The notes beneath the pieces were generated by a model, which saw only the letters and a program-made list of their open reading frames with translations, was not told the DNA's origin and did not search any database. A DNA stretch of 64,000 nucleotides from Plantibacter flavus (lineage in GTDB: Bacteria > Actinomycetota > Actinomycetes > Actinomycetales > Microbacteriaceae). Positions 37,128 to 46,500 of the stretch are shown piece after piece (the stretch's first letter is position 1; each line of letters starts with the position of its first letter). Both the position numbers and the translations under genes were made by a program. The stretch spans positions 3,224,001 to 3,288,000 of the forward strand of contig NZ_CP019402.1 in NCBI RefSeq assembly GCF_002024505.1, in the 5' to 3' direction.

Positions 37128-39170
37128 TCAGACGGTCGCGGGCTCGGTGGCGACCGCGGGGGCTGCCGTGTCGGCACCCTCCACCGGACGACGACGGGCG
37201 AACCGCTTGAGCAGGATGACGGCGACGGCGGTGATGACCGTGCCGACGGCGACCGACAGGATGAACATCCCGATGTTGCCGATGGCGAAGAACACGAAGA
37301 TGCCACCGTGCGGTGCCTGCGAGGTGACGCCGGTCGCCATGATGAGCGCACCGGTGGCGGCACCACCGAGGATCGACGCCGGGATGACGCGGAACAGGTC
37401 GGCCGCGGCGAACGGGATCGCACCCTCGCTGATGAACGCGGCGCCGAGCAGCCAGGCTGCCTTACCGTTCTCCCGCTCGACCGCGGTGAACGAACGACGG
37501 CTGAGGACGGTCGAGGCGAGCGCCATCGCGAGCGGCGGCACCATGCCGGCGGCCATGACAGCGGCCATGATCTGCCACGGTGCCTGGTTGGCGAGCGTTC
37601 CCGCACCGAGACCGGCGACGGCGAACGAGTACGCGACCTTGTTGACGGGGCCGCCGAGGTCGAAGGCCATCATCGTGCCGAGGATCACGCCCAGCAGGAT
37701 CGCCGAGACGCCGGTGAGGCCGGAGAGCCAGCCGTTGAGGCCGTTCATGAGCGCGGCGATCGGGCCGCCGAGGACGAGGATCATGAGACCGGACGCGACG
37801 ATCGAACCGACCAGCGGGATGATCACGACGGGCATCAGCCCCCGCAACCACCGCGGCACGTTCAGGCGACCGAGGCCGTAGGCGACACCACCGGCGAGCA
37901 GACCACCGACGAGCCCGCCGAGGAAGCCGGCGCTCATGAGCAGCGCGACGGCACCGGCGACGAACCCGGGTGCGATGCCTGGTCGGTCGGCGATGGCGAA
38001 GGCGATGAAGCCCGCGAGGGCGGGGACGAGGAAGCCCATCGAGGCGGCGCCGATGGAGAACGCGACCGCGCCGAGGTAGGCGCCGAGGCCGCCGGCCGGC
38101 AGGTTCGCGAGGCTGTTCTCGACGATGATCTTGCCGGCGTTCTCGGTGATGTCGTAGCCCCCGAGGAGGAAGCCGAGGGCGATGAGCAGACCGCCACCGG
38201 CGACGAACGGGATCATGTAGCTGACACCGGTGAGCAGCCAGCGCTTGATCGACTGACCGACGTTGGCGTCCTTCTTGTCCGACGTCGACGCGGAGGCGTC
38301 ACCGGCGGCGGCGGCGACCCGCGGGGCGTTCGGGTTCGAGATCGCGGCGACCGCGTCGTTGATGAGCTGTTCCGGGGCGTCGATGCCGCGCTTCACGGGA
38401 GCCTTGATGACGGGCTTGCCGGCGAAGCGGGTGACGTCGCGGACGTCCACGTCGACGGCGAAGATGACCGCCTGCGCCTTCGCGACGACGTCGGCGGGCA
38501 GCGGGGTCGCACCGGAGGCGCCCTGCGTCTCGACGTGCAGCTCGACACCGAGGCGCTTCGCGGTGGCGGCGAGCGAGTCGGCCGCCATGTAGGTGTGGGC
38601 GATACCCGTCGCGCACGAGGTGACCGCGATGAGCACGGGTCGTGCGGCCTGGTCGCCTGCCTCGACGGGAGCCGTCGCGGCGCGCTCGGCGGCAGGAGCC
38701 GCTGCCGGCTTGGGTGCGTCGCTGAGGGCACCATCGACGAGGGCGACCACCGCGGCGGCGTCGGGCGCCTCACGCAGCGAGGTCACGAACTCGGGCTTGA
38801 TGAGCGAGCGCGCGAGCTTCGACAGCAGGGCGAGGTGCGCCTGGTCGGCGCCGTCCGGGGCTGCGATGAAGAAGAGGAGGTCGGCCGGGCCGTCGTCGGA
38901 ACCGAAGTCGACGAGCGGCGAGACGCGGGCCATCGCGAGCGTCGGCTCGGTGACGGCGGCCGAGCGGCAGTGCGGGATCGCGATGCCGCCGGGGATGCCG
39001 GTGTCGGTCTTGCTCTCCCGCGCCCAGGCGTCGGCGAAGAGCGCCTCGGTGTCGGTGGCACGGCCGGCGCGGACGACGAGCTCGGCGAGCGCGCGGATGA
39101 CACCCGCGCGGTCGGTGCCGAGGTCGGCGTCGAGGGCGACGAGCCCTGGGGTGATGAGTGGGGTGGACAT
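37128..39170 (-). CDS. fruA: fructose-specific PTS EIIABC
   Basis: A 680-residue fusion of all sugar-specific domains. IIA is at the N-terminus with His67 in IAIPHCRS. After an Ala/Pro-rich linker comes IIB with Cys186 in VTSCATGIAHTYMAADSLA, then a multi-helix IIC domain (about 300-655). It takes up fructose as fructose 1-phosphate, which the neighbouring kinase then phosphorylates. The start at 39170 (MSTPLITPG) follows AAGGAG in the leader; a longer in-frame start would run into the dispersed repeat. Confidence 0.96.
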   Translation of the reverse strand: MSTPLITPGLVALDADLGTDRAGVIRALAELVVRAGRATDTEALFADAWARESKTDTGIPGGIAIPHCRSAAVTEPTLAMARVSPLVDFGSDDGPADLLFFIAAPDGADQAHLALLSKLARSLIKPEFVTSLREAPDAAAVVALVDGALSDAPKPAAAPAAERAATAPVEAGDQAARPVLIAVTSCATGIAHTYMAADSLAATAKRLGVELHVETQGASGATPLPADVVAKAQAVIFAVDVDVRDVTRFAGKPVIKAPVKRGIDAPEQLINDAVAAISNPNAPRVAAAAGDASASTSDKKDANVGQSIKRWLLTGVSYMIPFVAGGGLLIALGFLLGGYDITENAGKIIVENSLANLPAGGLGAYLGAVAFSIGAASMGFLVPALAGFIAFAIADRPGIAPGFVAGAVALLMSAGFLGGLVGGLLAGGVAYGLGRLNVPRWLRGLMPVVIIPLVGSIVASGLMILVLGGPIAALMNGLNGWLSGLTGVSAILLGVILGTMMAFDLGGPVNKVAYSFAVAGLGAGTLANQAPWQIMAAVMAAGMVPPLAMALASTVLSRRSFTAVERENGKAAWLLGAAFISEGAIPFAAADLFRVIPASILGGAATGALIMATGVTSQAPHGGIFVFFAIGNIGMFILSVAVGTVITAVAVILLKRFARRRPVEGADTAAPAVATEPATV

Positions 39171-39219
39171 CTGGATTCTCCTTCGAAACGGATGCTGGTG
39201 CTTCGGGTGGTCGGGGTGG

Positions 39220-39243
39220 CCCTTCGACAAGCTCAGGGACCGG
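39220..39243. repeat. dispersed short repeat between fruK and fruA
   Basis: A full copy (core GACAAGCTCAGGGACCGG) followed by two partial GGTCAGGG units up to about 39272, filling the gap within the operon and touching the end of fruK. Confidence 0.8.
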
Positions 39244-39268
39244 GGTGGGCGGTCAGGGACCGGGGTGG

Positions 39269-40270
39269 TCAGGGGGCGGAAGGGATCCGCTGCGGGAGCT
39301 GGACGACGTCGATGGCGGCGGCGTCCGTCCCGCTGAGCGCCGGTACGTCGCTGCCGGGGAGGGCCGCGGCAGCGGCTCCGTGGGCGACGGCCTGCGCGAG
39401 GCGTGCTGCAGGGGCGAGACCTGCGGTTCGGGCGATCAGGTAGCCGGCGAGGGAGGAGTCCCCCGCGCCGACGGTGCTGCGCGCGACGATCTTCGGGGCC
39501 CGGGCCGACCAGGCGGTGTCACCCTCCACGAGGACGGCTCCTCGGGAGCCGAGCGTGACGAGGACGGCGGCGACCGGACCGGGTCGGTCCGCGGTGCCGA
39601 TGAGCGTGGCGGCGACGGACGCAGCGAGCGCCGGGTCCGACTCGATCTCGTCGCCGGACGCGGTGCCGGTGAGTTCGGCGAGTTCGGCGCCGTTCGGCTT
39701 GATGAGGTCGACACGTTCCCCGGTGGCGGCGAAGGCGGCGAGGAGCGCGGCGAGCGGCTCACCCGAGCTGTCGACGGCGACGAGCGGGCGGGTGCCGTCG
39801 GTGAGGGCGCGAGCGGCCCGGACGATCCGTGCGTAGAAGTCGGCGGGGAGGCCGGGCGGTAGCGAACCGGCGATGACGAGCCACTCGGCACTCGCGGCGG
39901 CACGGGCGGTCGCGTCGACGAGACGTGCAGCGTCGTCCTCGGTGAGGGTCGGGCCCGGCTCGTTGATCTTGGTGGTGGTGCCGTCGGGCTCGGTGAGCGT
40001 GATGTTGCGGCGCACGGGCTGCCCGGTCGGGACGGCGAGGACGTCGATCCCCTGCGCGCGCAGCGACTCGATCATGGGGTCGGTCGATTCACCGGGCAGG
40101 ACGGCGATGGTCGCCAGCTCGGCGGCGGCGATGGCCCGCGAGACGTTGACGCCCTTGCCGCCCGGCTGCTCCCGGCTGGCGAGGGCGCGGAGGACCTCAC
40201 CGCGCTCGACGACACCGGGGAGCTCCACCGTGTGGTCGAGCGAGGGGTTGGCGGTCAGGGTGATGATCAT
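39269..40270 (-). CDS. fruK: 1-phosphofructokinase
   Basis: A 333-residue PfkB-family kinase that converts fructose 1-phosphate to fructose 1,6-bisphosphate. It opens with ITLTANPSLDHTVELPG and has GGKGVNVSRAIA, the substrate loop IAGSLPPGLP, and the catalytic GAGDSSLAGYL near the C-terminus. Its ATG overlaps the fruR stop as ATGA. Confidence 0.95.
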   Translation of the reverse strand: MIITLTANPSLDHTVELPGVVERGEVLRALASREQPGGKGVNVSRAIAAAELATIAVLPGESTDPMIESLRAQGIDVLAVPTGQPVRRNITLTEPDGTTTKINEPGPTLTEDDAARLVDATARAAASAEWLVIAGSLPPGLPADFYARIVRAARALTDGTRPLVAVDSSGEPLAALLAAFAATGERVDLIKPNGAELAELTGTASGDEIESDPALAASVAATLIGTADRPGPVAAVLVTLGSRGAVLVEGDTAWSARAPKIVARSTVGAGDSSLAGYLIARTAGLAPAARLAQAVAHGAAAAALPGSDVPALSGTDAAAIDVVQLPQRIPSAP

Positions 40271-41055
40271 GCGACGACCACCTCGACACCCGCAGCCTCG
40301 AGGGCGTCCCCGAGGGTCGTCGGAACGACCTCGTCGGTGATGACGGTGTCGATCTCGTCGAGGGCGGCGAAGCGGATGAGTGCTTCCTCACCGAGCTTGG
40401 CGGCGTCGGCGAGGACGACGGCCCGGCGCGAACCGCGGACGATGGCCGACTTCACGGCACCCTCGAGTTCATCGGGCGTGCTGAGGCCGAAGTCGGCGCT
40501 GACCCCGTTGGCGCCGACGAAGGCGATGTCGGGGCGGAACCGGCTGAGCTCGTCGACGGTCGTGCTGCCGACCGCCGCGCTCGTGATGCCGCGGACGCGG
40601 CCACCGAGCAGGTGGAGTTCGACGTGGTCGCAGTGGTGGAGCGTCGCGGCGATCGGGACGGAGTTGGTGATGACCGTGAGCGTCTGGCCGGCGGTGGCCG
40701 GGCGCCAGGTGACGAGGAGGTCGGCGAGGTGGGCCGTGGTCGTCCCGGCGTCGATGACGATCGAGCCGCTGAACGTGGCCGGGATGAGCCGGAGGGCCGC
40801 ACGGGCGATCGTCGCCTTCGCGTCGCTCCGCTGGCCCTGGCGATCGGCGAGGCTGGCCTCGGCGACGGAGGCATGCGCTGCGGAGACGGCGCCGCCGTGG
40901 ACGCGGCGCAGGACGCCGGAGGTTTCGAGCTGGTCGAGGTCGCGGCGGATCGTCTCGGCGGTGACGCCCAGCTCACGGGAGACGTCGGCGACGGAGACCC
41001 GTCCGCTCGTCTTCACCCGGCTGGTGATGTGCTCGTGCCGCTCCGTCGCGTACAT
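40267..41055 (-). CDS. fruR: DeoR family regulator of the fructose operon
   Basis: A 262-residue DeoR-type repressor. The N-terminal HTH is VSVADVSRELGVTAETIRRDL, and the C-terminal sugar-phosphate domain has IVIDAGTTTAHLA, TNSVPIA and a VVLADAAKLGEEAL end. The start at 41055 (MYATERHEHI) is the family-like one and has AAGGA upstream. First gene of the operon, so it regulates its own transcription. The effector is probably fructose 1-phosphate or fructose 1,6-bisphosphate. Confidence 0.93.
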   Translation of the reverse strand: MYATERHEHITSRVKTSGRVSVADVSRELGVTAETIRRDLDQLETSGVLRRVHGGAVSAAHASVAEASLADRQGQRSDAKATIARAALRLIPATFSGSIVIDAGTTTAHLADLLVTWRPATAGQTLTVITNSVPIAATLHHCDHVELHLLGGRVRGITSAAVGSTTVDELSRFRPDIAFVGANGVSADFGLSTPDELEGAVKSAIVRGSRRAVVLADAAKLGEEALIRFAALDEIDTVITDEVVPTTLGDALEAAGVEVVVA

Positions 41056-41111
41056 GCGTCGTCCTTGACCTTCGTTTCCGGTGTTGCAGGCTTGCAGTGC
41101 GAAGAAAGTAT

Positions 41112-41134
41112 CACACAAACACAGAGAAACACAG
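41112..41134 (-). promoter_or_regulatory. candidate FruR operator
   Basis: On the minus strand a run of TGTGTTT units (TGTGTTTCTCTGTGTTTGTG) lies 57-80 bases before the fruR start. It is an A/T-rich direct repeat in otherwise G+C-rich DNA, as seen for DeoR family sites. Confidence 0.5.
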
Positions 41135-41147
41135 ATCCAGTCGCGTT

Positions 41148-41202
41148 CATTCGCCCATTTTTGGGCGAGGGAGCGTTCGTTCGCCCAAAGATGGGCGAAC
41201 GG
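41148..41202. repeat. 55-bp twin-hairpin repeat, copy 2
   Basis: Gap-free relative of 34014-34068: TTCGCCCATTTTTGGGCGA followed by TTCGCCCAAAGATGGGCGAA. It lies between the fruR promoter and the end of the HTTM gene, a different context from copy 1. Confidence 0.8.
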
Positions 41203-41312
41203 AAGGGGACCTCAGGGCGCGAGGGACGGGACCGCGAGGGAGGTGGCGGTCGGCGCAACCGTGGCGCCGACCGCCGGTTCGTCTCGCACCCGAACGCGCG
41301 AGACGGCTGGTG

Positions 41313-42338
41313 TCACGACGGCGAACCGGCCGACGTCGTGAGAGGTCTCTCGTCCGGCTGGCGCTCCGGCAGCAGCTGGCGCAGCACTCCCCCGGCGTGC
41401 GCAGCCCACCGGCCGACGGCGACCCAACTGCGGTCGCGGACGAACAGCAGGTCGAGTGCGATCATCGCGAGCGAGAACGGCCACAGTCCGAGGAAGAGGC
41501 CGATGCCGAGGTGCATGAGGATCGTGAAGCCGAGCGCGAGGATCCGCGTCGGCCGCCACAGGATGAGCACCGGGAACAACAGCTGGACCCAGACGGACAG
41601 GAACGTGGCCACCCAGACGAACGGTCCGAGCTGCCAGGCGAGGTCGCTCAGCACCGGGAACGGGCGGAACACGTCGAGGACGAGCGAGTAGTAGAACGCC
41701 GTGCCCTCACGCCACTCGGGACCCATGAGCTTGTAGATGCCGGAGTTCACGTAGACGAGCATGATCTGGTACGCGCAGAGCAGGACCGCCGTGTTGTTGG
41801 CGGCGTTCGCGAGCCACGACGGGATCGCGAACCGACCGCGCAGGATCGGCCGCGGCGCTCGACCCCGCCGCTTGGCGAGCCAGGCGTCGACCGACCAGTG
41901 ACGCGACAGGTCCGCGAACACCAGGAACAGCAGCGTGATGCGGATGATCGTGTCGCCGCCGTTGGTCAGCACCGTGCTGTTGGTCGCGAGCCCCACCCAG
42001 AACACGAGGAGGACGGGCGTGACGAACCGGGTCTGCCAGCCGATGAGGAACAGCAGCCCGAGCACGATGAGCACCCCGTAAGCGAGGTCGAAGACGAAGG
42101 CGCTGTCCTTCGTGAAGACGAGCTCGAACAGCGGGAACCAGGCGCGACGGTTCGCCTCCGGGTCGACCCACTTCGACGCGACGCCCCAGAGGTAGTGGCG
42201 GTCGGCGAGGCTCGTGAAGAGGAAGCTGAAGATCGCGACACCGTAGAGGATCCGCAGGGCGGAGAGGCTGTAGCCGGCGTGCTTGGCGCCCGTGACCCAG
42301 CCGGCGAACCGGTCGAATGTTGTGCGGACGGCGTTCAT
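41313..42338 (-). CDS. HTTM-domain membrane protein
   Basis: A 341-residue integral membrane protein with about eight helices and the HTTM fold, related to vitamin K-dependent carboxylase-type membrane domains. Recognisable parts are SLSALRILYGVAIFSFL, LIGWQTRFVTPVLLVFW and YVNSGIYKLMGPEWREGTAFYYSL. No activity is established for bacterial family members. Its ATG overlaps the stop of the DUF5819 gene as ATGA. The two families recur as neighbours in Actinobacteria, which suggests one membrane complex. Confidence 0.83.
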   Translation of the reverse strand: MNAVRTTFDRFAGWVTGAKHAGYSLSALRILYGVAIFSFLFTSLADRHYLWGVASKWVDPEANRRAWFPLFELVFTKDSAFVFDLAYGVLIVLGLLFLIGWQTRFVTPVLLVFWVGLATNSTVLTNGGDTIIRITLLFLVFADLSRHWSVDAWLAKRRGRAPRPILRGRFAIPSWLANAANNTAVLLCAYQIMLVYVNSGIYKLMGPEWREGTAFYYSLVLDVFRPFPVLSDLAWQLGPFVWVATFLSVWVQLLFPVLILWRPTRILALGFTILMHLGIGLFLGLWPFSLAMIALDLLFVRDRSWVAVGRWAAHAGGVLRQLLPERQPDERPLTTSAGSPS

Positions 42339-43393
42339 CGTGCACCTCCGTAGCGGGTGATGACGTCCCGGTAGACGGCGAGGGTCTCCGGGTCGATGAC
42401 GTCGTCGACGTGCCGCCAGCCGAAGGTGACGGCGGTGTCGTCGAACTGCTGCTCCTCGGAGAAGCGGTTCTCGAAGTCGTTCGGGCGGGAGCGGTCGATC
42501 CGCCACCGGACGCGCTCGACGTCCTGGTCGAAGTACGCCGTCGAAAACGCGGTCGCGTACTCCTTGAGCATGTAGTCGTAGCGGAGGAACCGGACGATGT
42601 CGCCCTGCCCCGAGCCCGGAGTCTTGCTGACGGCGTCGAGGTCGGCGATGAGCGATTCGGCCGACTGGGCGCGATACCCGCCACCGTCGGCCCGCTGGAT
42701 GAAGGTGTCGCGGACGATCTCCCGCTGTTGGGCGTCGAGCGCGAGGTACCGGGTGTTGTAGGCGAGCATCGCGTTCCACGAGGACTTCTGGATCCGCGAC
42801 GGCTCGGCGTGGCCGGGGACCGCCTGCTGCTCGAGCTTCGTGACGTTGACCCAGTCGGACTTCACGAGCGTGCCGTCGGCGTCGCGCCACTGGGCCTGCA
42901 CGGAGAAGGTGATGTTCGTCTTCATGATGCTCGGGGCGAAGACGTTCCACTTCTGCGTGAAGTACGGGCCGGCCGCGGCGACGACGGCTCCGCGGACGGG
43001 CGTGGTCGGCGAGACGATGACGAGTGTGCCGGCGACGTAGACGCCGACGAGGGCGATCGAGACCGCGGCGGCGATGCGCGCGGCCCGCTTCGGTGGGACC
43101 ACCGGCGCCGGTCCCTGAGTGCCCCTTGATCCCTGAGCGCCCGTCGGTCCCTGAGCGCCCTTCGGTCCCTGAGCTTGTCGAAGGGCCCCCGCAGTAGCCT
43201 GCCCTTCGACAGGCCCAGGGACCGGTTGCCCGGCCTCGAGCTCCTCGGCGCCGTCCGGTCCTTCGGCTCTGTCCGGTCCCTGAGCCCTTCCCGGTCCCTG
43301 AGCTCCTCCCGGTCCCTGAGCTCCTCCCGGTCCCTGAGCTTGTCGAAGGGCGTCAGAACGCTCCCCCACGGATGTGCGTGTGATCGGAGTCAC
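42335..43393 (-). CDS. DUF5819 family protein with repeat-derived N-terminal extension
   Basis: A 352-residue protein: a disordered N-terminus (about residues 1-105), one membrane helix (about 106-130), then an extracellular DUF5819 domain with YFTQKWNVFAPSIMKTNI and RFLRYDYMLKEYATAFS. The GTG start at 43393 is preceded by AAGGAGG. The N-terminal 80 residues are translated dispersed repeats (ALRQAQGP, GGAQGP, GRAQGP), which give a Gly/Pro/Gln-rich collagen-like low-complexity tail. Function unknown; coupled to the HTTM gene by an ATGA overlap. Confidence 0.8.
   Translation of the reverse strand: MTPITRTSVGERSDALRQAQGPGGAQGPGGAQGPGRAQGPDRAEGPDGAEELEAGQPVPGPVEGQATAGALRQAQGPKGAQGPTGAQGSRGTQGPAPVVPPKRAARIAAAVSIALVGVYVAGTLVIVSPTTPVRGAVVAAAGPYFTQKWNVFAPSIMKTNITFSVQAQWRDADGTLVKSDWVNVTKLEQQAVPGHAEPSRIQKSSWNAMLAYNTRYLALDAQQREIVRDTFIQRADGGGYRAQSAESLIADLDAVSKTPGSGQGDIVRFLRYDYMLKEYATAFSTAYFDQDVERVRWRIDRSRPNDFENRFSEEQQFDDTAVTFGWRHVDDVIDPETLAVYRDVITRYGGAR
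43108..43350. repeat. cluster of dispersed repeats inside the DUF5819 gene
   Basis: About nine full or partial copies of the GGTCCCTGAGC unit, two in the long form with TTGTCGAAGGG and one inverted (43202-43224), lie entirely within the coding sequence and are translated as AQGP and PVEGQ peptides. Confidence 0.85.
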
Positions 43394-43510
43394 GGTTCCT
43401 CCTTGGTGCTGGGTGGTGATGAACCGCGGGGGCACCCGTTCGGTGGTGCCGTCCGCGGGGGAAGGAGTGGGCCGCGCCGACCCGAATGCGGCGCGGCCCA
43501 CTCGGCGGGG

Positions 43511-46500
43511 TCACTCCAGACGCGCCCGTCGCGTAGCCACGAAGGCACCTCCGAGGAGGAGCATCGTGGCGCCGAGTCCCCCGAGCCACAGGCCGTCGAA
43601 ACCGGTGCTCGGGAGACCGGGGCGTGACCCCGGTGCTGCGGCGGCCACCGCGGTGACCGTGAAGGCGGTCGCCTCGCGGTCAAGCGGCAGGTCGCCGGTC
43701 ACGGATCCGGAGAGCTCCACCCGGTGGGCACCCAGCTCGATCGACGAGTCGACCGGGAAGGTGAGGGTGGCGTTGCCGGAGGCGTCTGCGACAACGGGCG
43801 TCAGGGCGAACGGCGTCGAGAAGACGGTGGCCGAGACGGTCTCGCCGGGCTCGAAGCCGGTGGCGTAGACCTCCTGGATCACGCCCGTGTCGCGGACGAT
43901 CGTCGAGTACTTGACGGTCGCCTGACGCTCGTCGCCGGCGTCGGTGTCACCATCGGCGTCAGCTGCGGTGTCGGCGTCGGTCGCCGTGTCCGCGTCGGTC
44001 GCCGTGTCCGCGTCTGCCGCAGTGTCGGTGTCGACATCCGCGTTCAGGTCGACATCCACTCCGTCGGACGCTGCATCGGTGTCCGCCGCGGTGTCGGTGT
44101 CGGCGGCAGTGTCCGCGTCAGTGTCGGCAGCAGCATCCACGTCGGCTGCAGCATCAGTGTCCGCAGCAGCGTCGACATCAGCAGCAGCGTCGACATCAGC
44201 TGCGGCATCGGTGTCAGCAGCAGCATCAGTGTCAGCCGCAGCGTCCGTGTCGGCAGCAGCGTCCACGTCCGCAGCGGCATCCACATCCGCAGCAGCATCC
44301 GTGTCAGCAGCGGCATCCGTGTCGGCAGCAACGTCAGTGTCCGCATCAGCGTCCACATCGGCTGCGGCATCAGCGTCAGCAGCAGCATCCACGTCCGCAG
44401 CAGCATCCACGTCGGCAGCAGCATCCGTGTCCGCAGCAGCATCCACGTCGGCAGCAGCATCCGTGTCCGCAGCAGCATCCACGTCGGCAGCAGCATCCGT
44501 GTCCGCAGCAGCATCCACGTCGGCAGCAGCATCCGTGTCCGCAGCAGCATCCACGTCGGCCGCAGCATCCGTGTCCGCAGCAGCATCCGTGTCCGCAGCA
44601 GCATCCACGTCGGCAGCAGCATCCGTGTCCGCAGCAGCATCCACGTCGGCCGCAGCATCCGTGTCCGCAGCAGCATCCACGTCGGCCGCAGCATCCGTGT
44701 CCGCAGCAGCATCCACGTCGGCAGCAGCATCCGTGTCGGCAGCAGCATCCACGTCGGCGGCGGCATCAGTGTCAGCCGCGGCATCCGTGTCGGCCGCGGC
44801 ATCCACATCAGCAGCAGCGTCCACGTCCGCAGCAGCGTCCACGTCCGCAGCAGCGTCGATGTCGGCAGCAGCATCCGCGTCAGCAGCAGCATCCGTTGCA
44901 GCATCGGTGTCGGCAGCAGCGTCAGTGTCGGCAGCAGCGTCCACGTCCACGTCCACGTCGGCCGCGGCGTCGACGTCAGCAGCGGCGTCCACGTCCACCG
45001 CAGCGGCGTCGGTGTCCACGTCGACCGCTCCGTCCTCGATGGTGACCTCGGACTCGGCCGGCGTCTCGGAGACGTCGCCCTCGGCCGTGACGGTCACCGG
45101 GCCAGGCGTGTAGTCGTCCGGGATCGGCAGGTCCACGGTGAAGGAACCGTCGGGGTTCGTCACCACGGTGACGGACGGTGCGCCCGGGATGGACACCGTG
45201 ACGGTCTCCCCACCGGCGAAGCCCGTCCCGTCGACCGTGACCGACTCACCCAGCAGGACCGACGACGGATCGACCGTGATCGCCGTGTCGTACGCGAGGA
45301 TCTCGATGATCGTCGTCGCCGGCTCGTCCGATGCAGCACCGAGTGCCGTGACCGTGACGTCGCCGAGCGCGTAGCCGTCGGGGACCGGCAGGGTCACCGT
45401 GAAGCCGCCGCCGGCGTTCGTCACCTGCGTGACGGCCGGAGCGCCCGGGATGGACACCGTCACCGTCTCGTTGGCCGCGAAACCCGATCCGGTGATGACC
45501 GTCGTGTCGCCGGCGATCAGCGCGTCCGGGGATGCGGTGATGACGGGCGAGAACACGATGGCGGTGACCGTGACGGTCGCGGTGGCCGGAGCCTGCGACA
45601 CCGCTCCCTCCGCCGTGACGACCAGCGGACCGACCGGCGCATTCGCCGGAACGGTGATCCCGACCGAGAACTCACCGGCGCCGTTCGTCGTCGCCGGGAC
45701 AGCAGTGCCGCCCGGGACCGAGACCGTGACGGACTCGTTCGCGGCGAAGCCGGCACCTGTGACGAGCGTCGCTCCGCCCGCCGTGACCGTGCTCGGGTCG
45801 GCGGTGATCGCCGTCTCGTAGGCCTCGACCGTGAGCTCCGCGTCGGCGGGCGTCGCGGAGGTCTCTCCGACCGCGGTCACCGTGACCGGCCCGGCGGGCG
45901 TTCCGGCCGGCACCGGCAGGGTCGCGGTGAAGCCGCCGTCGCCGTCGGCCGTGACCACGACGGGGTCGCCGCCGGGGATCGAGACGCTGATCGATTCGTT
46001 CGGCTGGAAGCCGGTACCCGTGACCGTGGTGGTCTGGCCCGGGTTCACCGTGTCCGGTGTGAGGGTGATCGCCGTGTCGTAGACCGTTGCCTCGACCGTG
46101 ACGGTGGTGGTCGCCTCGGTCGCCGAGACGACGCCGAGTGCGGTGACCGTGACCGGGCCGGTCGCGAAGCCCTGCGGGACGGCGAACGTCGTGGTGATCT
46201 CACCGTCGGCGTTCGAAGTGACCGTCACCGGCGCGAGGCCGGGGAAGGTGACCGTGACGCTCTCGGTCGGAGCGAAGCCGCTCCCCGAGATCTCCGTCGA
46301 GGTCCCGCCGGGGACCGTCGCCGGGTCGGCGGTGATCGTCGGCGCGTAGACCACGTCGACCGTGAGGTTCGTCGTCGCAGGCGTGTCGGACGTCGCCCCG
46401 AGCGCGGTCACGACGACCACGCCCTCGGCGTAGTCGGCCGGCACGGGCAGCGACACCGAGATGGTGCCGGTCGCCGTCGCCGTGGTGGTCACCGGGTCGG

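Noticed and set aside
43150-43393. Collagen-like structural domain in the DUF5819 protein
   Set aside because: The Gly/Pro pattern follows directly from translated dispersed repeats and lies on the cytoplasmic side of the membrane helix; there is no regular long Gly-X-Y run.
44401-44760. CRISPR-like array with a 36-bp unit
   Set aside because: The units are contiguous with no variable spacers and encode an in-frame Asp/Ala tract of the adhesin.
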